DNA from: Acidobacteriota bacterium
GTDB taxonomy: Bacteria; Acidobacteriota; Vicinamibacteria; Vicinamibacterales; UBA2999
NCBI GenBank assembly: GCA_947465275.1
Contig: CANIAI010000188.1
Span: 1 to 5,412 of the forward strand
Length of the DNA: 5,412 nt
Direction of reading: 5' to 3'
Part shown: positions 1-5,412 of the stretch, in pieces
How positions within the stretch are numbered: position 1 is the stretch's first letter
Layout of the letters: each line of letters opens with the position of its first letter
Program-made: the position numbers and the translations under genes
The notes under the pieces: generated by a model
Database searches by the model: none
What the model was told of the DNA's origin: nothing
The model's input: only the letters and a program-made list of their open reading frames with translations

Positions 1-400
1 CATGGCGCCCGAGCTCGAGAAGCCGATCACCGGCGACGATCTGGTCGCCTTCCAGCGCCTCGTCCGCAAGGTGCCGGTGGCCGACCCGGTGATGCGTCAC
101 GCGCTCGATATCGTGCGGGCGAGCCGGCCGAAGGGCGAGTCGACGTCCGACAACGTGCGGAAGTGGGTCGCCTTCGGTGCCAGCGTCCGCGCGGCGCAGT
201 ACCTCGTGCTCGGCGGCAAGGCGCGGGCGCTCACGAGCGGCCGCTATCACGTCAGCTTCGAGGACATCCGGGCGCTCGCCCACCCGGTGCTGCGTCACCG
301 CATCATCACCAACTTCCACGCGCAGTCCGAAGGGATTACGACCGACATGCTCGTCGACCGGATCCTCGACTCGGTGCCGCTGCCGCGTTCGGGGATGTGA
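1..400 (+). CDS. MoxR-family AAA+ ATPase, C-terminal part (5' truncated by window edge)
   Basis: This is the C-terminal end of a MoxR-type AAA+ ATPase, a family that couples ATP hydrolysis to folding, assembly or metal loading of partner proteins, usually together with VWA-domain proteins encoded next to it. The reading frame is open from the window edge to the TGA at 398-400. The ATG at 2-4 is probably an internal methionine, because family members are about 320-340 residues and only 132 are visible. The visible part is the helical lid domain. The GASVRAAQYL segment (visible residues 59-68) holds the likely sensor-2 arginine at R63, where many relatives have GASPRA or GAGPRA. It is followed by GKARAL, HVSFEDI and the family-typical PVLRHRI (residues 95-101). 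Walker A, Walker B and sensor 1 must lie upstream. The stop is 10 bases before the DUF58 gene, so the two are almost certainly co-transcribed. The family call is firm; the substrate is unknown. Confidence 0.93.
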   Translation, partial: MAPELEKPITGDDLVAFQRLVRKVPVADPVMRHALDIVRASRPKGESTSDNVRKWVAFGASVRAAQYLVLGGKARALTSGRYHVSFEDIRALAHPVLRHRIITNFHAQSEGITTDMLVDRILDSVPLPRSGM

Positions 401-402
401 GG
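399..402 (+). promoter_or_regulatory. Ribosome binding site for the DUF58 gene, overlapping the MoxR stop codon
   Basis: GAGG at 399-402 shares its GA with the TGA stop of the upstream ATPase gene and lies 8 bases before the ATG at 411, which is good spacing. It supports 411 as the start over a nearby out-of-frame ATG at 406 (only 3 bases away) and an in-frame ATG at 462, which has no comparable site. The overlap with the stop suggests that translation of the two genes is coupled. Confidence 0.65.
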
Positions 403-410
403 CGCATGTC

Positions 411-1340
411 ATGAGCCTGCAGGCGGGGCACTCCCCGGCCGCCATTCCCGGCGCCCGCTTCATGGACCCGTCCGTGCTCGCACGGATCGGCAACCTGGAG
501 CTGGTCGCGCGTGCCGTGGTGGACGGCTTCATCAACGGCATGCACAAGGCGCCCTATTTCGGGGCGTCGGTCGACTTTGCCGAGCACCGCGGCTACGTGC
601 CTGGTGACGATGTGCGTCGCATGGACTGGCGCGTGTGGGCGCGGACCGACCGCTACTACATCAAGGAGTACGAAGCCGAGTCGAACATGAACTTCTCCGT
701 CCTGATGGACGTGTCGAAGTCCATGGCCTACGGCAGCGGCTCGGTGACCAAGCTCGATTACGCGCGCATCCTGTCGGCCTGCCTGACCACGCTGGTGCAC
801 CACCAGCGCGACCGCGTCGGCTTCGTCGCCTTCGACAGCGAGATCGTCGAGCATGTGCCCCCGTCGGCGAAGCACATGGAGACGGTGCTGCACGTGCTCG
901 ATCGCCTGAAGCCCGGCCGCCCCGGCAACCTGCGCGCGCCGCTGCACCGGGTGGCGGAGCACTTCGGTCGGCGCGGCATCATCGTCCTGATTTCCGACTT
1001 CTACGAAGACCCCGAGGCGGTGATCGAGGCGATCAGCCCGCTCCGCTTTCGCGGGAACGAGCTGATCGTGTTCCACCTGCTCGACCCGGCGGAGCTCGAC
1101 TTCAGCTTCACCGACGCCTCGGCCTTCGAGGACCTCGAGACCGGTGAGCAGATGCCGGTCGTGCCCGACGGCCTGCGCGAGGAATACCGGGCGCTCGTCC
1201 AGGCGCACATCGCGGCGCTGCAGCAGCGCTGCGCCGAGGTGCGGGTGGACTACAACATGCTCGACACCTCGAAGCCGCTCGACCACGCGCTGTTCCGCTT
1301 CCTGAGCGCGCGTGAGCGGAAGATGAGGGCGCGCCAGTGA
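411..1340 (+). CDS. DUF58 domain protein (soluble VWA-like partner of MoxR ATPase)
   Basis: This is a 309-residue DUF58 protein, a VWA-like fold usually encoded next to MoxR ATPases and thought to be their adaptor or substrate-binding partner; no enzymatic reaction is known. The DUF58 signature runs from E58 to about residue 88: EHRGYVPGDD, then RRMDWRVWART, then YIKEYEAE. The Rossmann-like VWA core follows, with a MIDAS-like DVSKSM (D100, S102, S104), the strand RVGFVAFDSE (135-144) and LISDFYED (193-200, D196). Where many VWA proteins have a metal-binding threonine, this one seems to have N173 (GRPGNLRAPL), so metal binding may be altered. The C-terminal KPLDHALFRFLSAR (289-302) is typical of this subgroup. 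There is no signal peptide or membrane segment, unlike longer DUF58 proteins with N-terminal helices, so it should be cytoplasmic. The ATG at 411 is chosen because of the GAGG 8 bases upstream; ATG 462 is an alternative that would remove 17 residues. The stop overlaps the next start. Confidence 0.93.
   Translation: MSLQAGHSPAAIPGARFMDPSVLARIGNLELVARAVVDGFINGMHKAPYFGASVDFAEHRGYVPGDDVRRMDWRVWARTDRYYIKEYEAESNMNFSVLMDVSKSMAYGSGSVTKLDYARILSACLTTLVHHQRDRVGFVAFDSEIVEHVPPSAKHMETVLHVLDRLKPGRPGNLRAPLHRVAEHFGRRGIIVLISDFYEDPEAVIEAISPLRFRGNELIVFHLLDPAELDFSFTDASAFEDLETGEQMPVVPDGLREEYRALVQAHIAALQQRCAEVRVDYNMLDTSKPLDHALFRFLSARERKMRARQ
1325..1329 (+). promoter_or_regulatory. Ribosome binding site for the BatA-like gene, inside the DUF58 gene
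   Basis: GAGGG at 1325-1329 lies 7 bases before the GTG at 1337. It supports GTG as the true start: the encoded protein then begins MSFLAPLFLAG, which is exactly where BatA-type N-terminal domains normally begin. The site lies within the last codons of the DUF58 gene, so ribosomes finishing that gene can restart at once. Confidence 0.7.
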
Positions 1341-3376
1341 GTTTTCTCGCTCCGCTGTTTCTCGCCGGGCTGGCGGCGCTCGCGATTCCGGTGCTGCTGC
1401 ACCTGATCCAGCGCGAGAAGAAGCAGATCGTCCACTTCCCGTCGCTGATGTTCGTGCGGAAGATCCCGTACAAGTCGGTGCAGCGCCGGCGCATCCACAA
1501 CTGGCTGCTGCTGGCCATCCGGCTGGCGGCGCTGCTGCTCATCGTGGCGGCGTTCGCGCGACCGTTCTTCAGCGCGGCCACGCAGGCGGCCGTGCCGGGC
1601 ACCGGCGCGCGGGAACTGGTGGTGCTGCTCGACCAGAGCCTGAGCATGGGCTACGGAGACCGGTGGGACCGCGCCCGCGCGGCCGCGCGTGAGGCGCTCT
1701 CGGCGCTCGGGTCGTCGGACCGTGGCTCGGTCGTCCTCTTCTCCTCGTCCGCCGAGATCGCCGTGCGGTCGTCGGCCGAGCAGAACCGCCTGCAGGGGGC
1801 GATTCCCTCGACGCCGCCAACGGCCGGCGGCACCCGCTACGCGCCGGCGCTCAAGGTGGCCGGTTCGATCCTCGGCGAGTCGACGCTGCCGCGGCGCGAG
1901 GTGGTGCTGATCAGCGACTTCCAGCGCGGCGGCTGGCGTGGTGAGGAAGGGGCGAAGCTGCCGGTCGGCGCGACGCTCACGCCGGTGTCGGTCGCCGGGC
2001 CCACCGTGCAGCCGAACCTCGCGGTGACCTCGCTCTCGATGGCGCGCTCGACCTTCTCGAATCAGGAGCGGGTCACGGTCACGGCGGCGCTGGTCAACCG
2101 GAGCGACGCGGCGGCCTCGGCCGTGCCCGTCGCCCTCGAGTTCGGCGGCCGGGCCGTGCAGACCGAGACGATCGACCTGCCGGCGAACGGCACCGCGTCG
2201 GTCAGTTTCATGCCCGTCACCGTCACCGGTGACTTCATGCGCGGCACGGTACGGGTCGCCAACGACGGGCTGTCGCTCGACAACACCTTCGCGTTCGTCC
2301 TCTCGCCCTCGCAGCCGGTGCGCGTCGTCCTGGTGGATCGCGGCGGCAACACGGCGCTCTACCTCACCCGGGTGCTCGGCGTCGGCGAGAGCCCGCGCTA
2401 CGAGACGGTCGTCCGCGGGCCGGACGAGGTGTCGGATCAGGACCTGCAGCGGAGCGCGGTCGTCGTGCTGAACGACGTGCCGGTCTCGACCGGGCTCGCG
2501 CGGCGCCTGCAGCGGTTCGTGGAGGCGGGTGGCGGCCTGTTCATGGCGGCCGGCCCGCGTGCCGCGTGGCCGGCCGAGGGCGACATCCTGCCCGCCACCC
2601 TCCTGGGTCCGGTCGACCGTTCCCGCGGCGACGCGGCCCGCATCGGCACCCTCGAGCTGGGCCATCCGGTGTTCGAGATCTTCCGCGCGCCGCGCAGCGG
2701 TGACTTCTCATCGGTGCGCGTCTACGGTTACCGGACGGTCACCCCGACCGCCGACGCCCAGGTGCTCGCCCGCTTCGATGGCGGGGCGCCGGCGCTGGTC
2801 GAGCGGCGGGTGGGCACCGGCCGCGTGCTGCTCTGGGCGACCGGTCTCGACCTCGCCTGGAGCGACCTGCCGATCAAGCCGGTCTTCCTGCCGTTCGTCC
2901 ACCGGTCGATGCAGCACCTCGCCGCCTGGCGGGAGCCGTCGCCCTGGATGTCGGTCGGACAGGTGCTCGACACCGACGTGACCAGCCGCGCGATCGCCCA
3001 GCCGGGCGCGAAGGTCGCCCTGACCCCCTCGGGCAAGCGGCTCGCGCTCGAGGACGAAGGGAGTCCGGTGCTCGAGCTCGCCGAGCAGGGGTTCTACGAG
3101 ATCCGCCGGCAGGCGCGGTCCGGTGGTGACACCGAGGCCGCCGTGGTGGCGAGCAACCCCGACCCGGCCGAGTCAGACCTGACCGCGATGGACCCGCGCG
3201 ACATCGTCCTCGCCACCGCCGCCGACACGGGCGGTGCCCAGGGGGCCGCCCCGACCGTTCCGCTCACCCCCGAAGCCCGGGAGAAGCAGCAGCGGGTCTG
3301 GTGGTACCTCCTGTGCGTGGGCGTCCTGCTCCTGGGCGCCGACACCGTGTTGTCGAACCGGCTGGGGAAAGCCTGA
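1337..3376 (+). CDS. BatA-like VWA membrane protein with GATase-like domain
   Basis: This is a 679-residue inner-membrane protein of the Bat (aerotolerance-related) type. The N-terminal BatA domain (1-78) has a membrane helix at about 3-24, a basic loop (REKKQ, then RKIPYKSVQRRR) and a second helix at about 56-78. A VWA domain follows (about 92-220) with a full-looking MIDAS: D99-x-S101-x-S103, T166 in GGTRY and D194 in LISDF. Residues 226-325 look like an Ig/CARDB-type beta domain. Residues 328-510 resemble a class I glutamine amidotransferase-like fold (VVLVDRG, VVVLNDVPV, RRLQRFVEAGGGLFMAAG) without an obvious catalytic cysteine, so probably a non-enzymatic binding module. A last helix (about 655-672) precedes a short tail, SNRLGKA. 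The basic loop suggests that the large middle part is periplasmic. The GTG start overlaps the DUF58 stop in GTGA, which predicts translational coupling. The Bat-family call is firm. The mid-domain assignment rests on pattern only, and the cellular role is unknown. Confidence 0.9.
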   Translation: MSFLAPLFLAGLAALAIPVLLHLIQREKKQIVHFPSLMFVRKIPYKSVQRRRIHNWLLLAIRLAALLLIVAAFARPFFSAATQAAVPGTGARELVVLLDQSLSMGYGDRWDRARAAAREALSALGSSDRGSVVLFSSSAEIAVRSSAEQNRLQGAIPSTPPTAGGTRYAPALKVAGSILGESTLPRREVVLISDFQRGGWRGEEGAKLPVGATLTPVSVAGPTVQPNLAVTSLSMARSTFSNQERVTVTAALVNRSDAAASAVPVALEFGGRAVQTETIDLPANGTASVSFMPVTVTGDFMRGTVRVANDGLSLDNTFAFVLSPSQPVRVVLVDRGGNTALYLTRVLGVGESPRYETVVRGPDEVSDQDLQRSAVVVLNDVPVSTGLARRLQRFVEAGGGLFMAAGPRAAWPAEGDILPATLLGPVDRSRGDAARIGTLELGHPVFEIFRAPRSGDFSSVRVYGYRTVTPTADAQVLARFDGGAPALVERRVGTGRVLLWATGLDLAWSDLPIKPVFLPFVHRSMQHLAAWREPSPWMSVGQVLDTDVTSRAIAQPGAKVALTPSGKRLALEDEGSPVLELAEQGFYEIRRQARSGGDTEAAVVASNPDPAESDLTAMDPRDIVLATAADTGGAQGAAPTVPLTPEAREKQQRVWWYLLCVGVLLLGADTVLSNRLGKA

Positions 3377-3399
3377 CGCCCGGTCCTTGGGACTGGGCG
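3377..3399 (+). promoter_or_regulatory. Intergenic hairpin directly after the BatA-like stop codon
   Basis: The arms CGCCCGGTCC (3377-3386) and GGACTGGGCG (3390-3399) pair over 10 positions with one G-U pair and a 3-base TTG loop, or 9 pairs with a 5-base loop. The hairpin starts on the base after the TGA stop. No run of T follows (the next bases are TATCCTGATG), so it is not a classical intrinsic terminator. It could be a partial terminator, an RNA-processing or 3'-end-protecting element that sets the level of the downstream gene, or chance in GC-rich DNA. The pairing is seen directly; the role is inferred. Confidence 0.55.
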
Positions 3400-3418
3400 T
3401 ATCCTGATGCAACGAAAC

Positions 3419-3422
3419 GAGG
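3419..3422 (+). promoter_or_regulatory. Ribosome binding site for the DUF4175-like gene
   Basis: GAGG at 3419-3422 lies 6 bases before the ATG at 3429 and supports that start. It is well separated from the hairpin at 3377-3399, so that structure would not hide it. Confidence 0.65.
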
Positions 3423-3428
3423 CGCTCG

Positions 3429-5412
3429 ATGAACGACAGCCCGCGTCCTGACCAGCAGCCGAACGACCTGCTCGGCATCATCAGCCACGTCCGCCGCCGC
3501 TGGCGGACCAAGCTCGTGGTGCGCGGGGCCGTCACGGTCGCCCTCATCTGCGCCGTGCTCTTCTTCGCCGCCGCCTGGCTGCTCGAGTGGGCCCGCTTCA
3601 GTGGTCCGGCCATCATCGGGGCGCGCGTGGTCCTGCTGGCGGCCGCCGTCGCCTCGATCGGCTGGTTCCTGGTGCGCCCGATTCGCCGGCAGGTCACCGA
3701 CGAGCAGGTCGCCCTCTATCTCGAGGAACGCGAGCCGTCGCTGCAGGCCAGCCTCGTCAGCGCCGTCGAGGCGAGCCGCGAGGGGCGTGCCTGGGAATCG
3801 AGCGCCCTCGTCCGCAAGCTCGTGCAGCAGGCCATCGAACGCTGCACCGAGGCGGGCGCCCTGGCGCGTGTGGAGCGGCTCCCGATCCAGCGCTACGCAT
3901 CGGCGCTCGGCGCCATCGCCGTCGTCGCCATCCTCGCCGTCGCCTTCGGGCCCGCCTTCCTCCGGAGTGCCCTGTCGGCCATCCTGCTCGTGCAGCGGTC
4001 GGTTGAAGCCGCGGCGCCCTATCGCATCGAGGTGACGCCCGGGAACGCGTCGATCCCGAAGGGGGCCGATCAGGCGGTCAGCGCGAAGCTCGTCGGCTTC
4101 GACGCGGCCGACGCCAGCGTCATGGTGCGCCGCGCGCCCGCCGAGAAGTTCGAGGCGCTCCCGCTCCTGAAGAGCGAGGGGGGCGACTACGAGGCGATCC
4201 TCTTCGACGTCACCGGACCCGTCGAGTACTACGTCGAGGCTGAGGGCGTCCGCTCGTCCACCTTCACGCTGCAGGTGGTCGACATTCCGTACGCCCAGCG
4301 CATCCAGCTCGAATACCGGTTCCCCGCCTACACGGGGCTCGACCCCCAGGTGATCGAGGACGGCGGCGACGTCGCCGTCCTGCGCGGCACCGAGGTGCAC
4401 CTCCGGGTGTTCCCGACGATGAAGACGCCCGGCGGGGGCATCGCGCTGAACGACAAGGACCGCATCAACCTCGGCGCTCCCGACAAGGAGGGCGCGCTGG
4501 CCGCCAGCTTCGTCGCGCGGGAAGACGGCTTCTACCACGTCGAGCTGATCGCGCCGACCGGCGAGAAGGTCACCGCGTCGCCGCGCTACACGATCGATGT
4601 GCTGACCGACGGCGCCCCGACGGTGTCGTTCGGCCGTCCCGGCCGTGACACGTCGGCGTCGGCAATCGAGGAAGTGTTCGTCGAGGCGAACGCGCAGGAC
4701 GACTTCGGCGTCCGCGACCTCGAGCTCGTCTTCTCGGTCAACGGCGGTCCCGAGAAGACCGTGAAGCTGTATGGCGGCGCCGGCAAGCGGCTGTCCGAGG
4801 TGACCGCCGGGCACACCTTCTACCTCGAGGAGCTCGGGGTGCAGCCGGGTGACGCGGTCTCCTACTACGCCCGCGCGAACGACAACGGCGTCAGCGGCGG
4901 CCAGGGGGCGACCAGCGACCTCTACTTCCTGCGCATCCGGCCGTTCAAGCAGGACTTCCGGCAGGCGCAGTCGCAGGGCGGCGGCGGTGGCGGCGGGGGT
5001 GGCGGTGCCGACCAGGTCGACGCGCTCTCCGAGCAGCAGCGCCAGATCATCTCGGCGACCTTCAACGTGCAGCGCGATCGCAAGACGTTCACGCCGGCCA
5101 AGCTGCGTGAGAACTCGACCGTGGTGGGGCTGTCGCAGTCGCGACTGCGCGAGCAGGTCGAGAACCTGATCACGCGGATGAACAGCCAGCTCGTGCAGCA
5201 GGACCCGGCGTTCGCGAAGATCGTCCAGGCGCTGCCGCAGGCGGTGGCTGCCATGAAGGACGCCGAGGCCCAGCTCGCGAAGGTGAGCCCCGAGGCGGCG
5301 CTGCCGTCCGAGCACAAGGCGCTGCAGATCCTCCAGAAGGCCGAGGAGGAATACCAGATCCAGGTGCAGTCGCAGCAGGGCGGCGGTGGTGGGGGCGGGG
5401 GCGGCTCGCAGC
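3429..5412 (+). CDS. DUF4175-like membrane protein with Gly-rich linkers (3' truncated by window edge)
   Basis: I read an open frame of 661 codons from this ATG to the window edge with no stop; the C-terminus lies beyond. The N-terminus is hydrophilic and basic (VRRRWRTK). Two membrane helices follow at about 29-52 and 60-82, then a basic RPIRRQ and a cytoplasmic helical stretch (about 88-155) containing DEQVALYLEEREPSLQ. A third helix is at about 158-182. Residues 190-505 are beta-rich and probably periplasmic, with the hallmarks EYRFPAYTGLDP (295-306), VAVLRGTEVHLRV (315-327), AQDDFGVRDLELVFSV (422-437) and VSYYARANDN (477-486), as in DUF4175-type proteins encoded after MoxR/Bat genes. A run of ten glycines (517-526) leads into a Gln-, Glu- and Ala-rich helical region (about 530-648), and a second run of nine glycines follows near the edge. 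RBS and position make it the fourth gene of the operon. Its function is unknown; the family name rests on pattern recognition. Confidence 0.85.
   Translation, partial: MNDSPRPDQQPNDLLGIISHVRRRWRTKLVVRGAVTVALICAVLFFAAAWLLEWARFSGPAIIGARVVLLAAAVASIGWFLVRPIRRQVTDEQVALYLEEREPSLQASLVSAVEASREGRAWESSALVRKLVQQAIERCTEAGALARVERLPIQRYASALGAIAVVAILAVAFGPAFLRSALSAILLVQRSVEAAAPYRIEVTPGNASIPKGADQAVSAKLVGFDAADASVMVRRAPAEKFEALPLLKSEGGDYEAILFDVTGPVEYYVEAEGVRSSTFTLQVVDIPYAQRIQLEYRFPAYTGLDPQVIEDGGDVAVLRGTEVHLRVFPTMKTPGGGIALNDKDRINLGAPDKEGALAASFVAREDGFYHVELIAPTGEKVTASPRYTIDVLTDGAPTVSFGRPGRDTSASAIEEVFVEANAQDDFGVRDLELVFSVNGGPEKTVKLYGGAGKRLSEVTAGHTFYLEELGVQPGDAVSYYARANDNGVSGGQGATSDLYFLRIRPFKQDFRQAQSQGGGGGGGGGGADQVDALSEQQRQIISATFNVQRDRKTFTPAKLRENSTVVGLSQSRLREQVENLITRMNSQLVQQDPAFAKIVQALPQAVAAMKDAEAQLAKVSPEAALPSEHKALQILQKAEEEYQIQVQSQQGGGGGGGGGSQ
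4977..5006 (+). repeat. Glycine-codon tract 1 (10 Gly)
   Basis: Ten consecutive glycine codons (GGC, GGT and GGG mixed) lie in frame in the DUF4175-like gene, directly after codons for QAQSQ. The tract marks the border between the beta-rich periplasmic part and the following helical segment and probably forms a flexible linker. Low-complexity G-rich DNA like this can vary in length between strains. Confidence 0.85.
5379..5405 (+). repeat. Glycine-codon tract 2 (9 Gly)
   Basis: Nine consecutive glycine codons follow codons for QVQSQQ and precede SQ at the window edge. The context resembles the first tract (CAGTCGCAG comes just before both), so the helical segment between them is bracketed by two similar Gln/Ser/Gly linkers. 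The low-complexity region may continue past the window. Confidence 0.85.

Noticed and set aside
177..410. In-frame upstream extension of the DUF58 gene into the MoxR gene
   Set aside because: The extension is Arg/Ser-rich shadow translation of the MoxR coding sequence, whereas the ATG at 411 has a well-placed GAGG.
336..1286. A 316-codon open frame on the minus strand opposite the DUF58 gene
   Set aside because: It is a shadow of the DUF58 gene; the product has low-complexity His/Arg/Val-rich composition and no family pattern.
2222..2233. A perfect 12-base palindrome GTCACCGGTGAC
   Set aside because: It lies inside the BatA-like coding region where alternating Val and Thr codons (VTVTGD) produce it. 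A similar GGTCACGGTCACGG at 2071 also encodes VTVT, so codon content explains both.
1250..2665. A 471-codon open frame on the minus strand within the BatA-like gene
   Set aside because: It has the same Arg/His/Gly-rich antisense character, no motif, and overlaps a well-supported VWA gene.
3400..3405. TATCCT in the 52-base gap as a possible -10 box for the last gene
   Set aside because: Only four of six bases match the consensus, and no -35-like hexamer lies at proper spacing (the upstream position falls within the hairpin arm).
3264..5315. A 683-codon open frame on the minus strand covering most of the DUF4175-like gene
   Set aside because: It is antisense to a gene with clear family motifs and membrane helices. 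Its product is rich in Arg, His, Gly and Asp without recognisable motifs, as expected when GC-rich codons are read from the opposite strand.

Overview
The window looks like a piece of chromosome from a GC-rich Gram-negative bacterium. The GC content is clearly high (not counted exactly) and codons end mostly in G or C. The gene order MoxR-type AAA+ ATPase, soluble DUF58 protein, BatA-type VWA membrane protein, DUF4175-like membrane protein is one I associate with Acidobacteriota (perhaps the Vicinamibacteria group) and also with Planctomycetota and similar phyla. The phylum is an inference from gene order and protein style; no rRNA or marker gene is present to fix it.

Layout: all four genes are on the + strand and closely packed, which fits one operon. 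Bases 1-400 hold the C-terminal third of a MoxR-family ATPase whose nucleotide-binding core lies upstream of the window. Bases 411-1340 encode a complete 309-residue DUF58 protein. Bases 1337-3376 encode a complete 679-residue BatA-like protein that starts with GTG and overlaps the previous stop by four bases (GTGA). A 52-base gap follows, containing a 10-bp hairpin that begins on the base after the stop codon. Bases 3429-5412 encode the first 661 residues of a DUF4175-like protein that runs off the right edge. No RNA gene, mobile element, CRISPR array or stretch over 300 bases without a gene was seen.

How the genes may work together: MoxR ATPases paired with VWA-domain proteins are thought to act as chaperone-like or metal-insertion systems (RavA-ViaA and CoxD-CoxE are better-known examples). 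Here the ATPase and the DUF58 protein are predicted to be cytoplasmic. By the positive-inside rule, the BatA-like protein and the DUF4175-like protein place large domains in the periplasm. The likely picture is an envelope-associated Bat-type system with VWA modules on both sides of the inner membrane. Its substrate cannot be read from the sequence. The family combination is known, so I do not claim a new system. The points most worth a second look are the intergenic hairpin, the paired polyglycine linkers in the last gene, the apparent loss of the MIDAS threonine in the DUF58 protein, and the two-sided topology.
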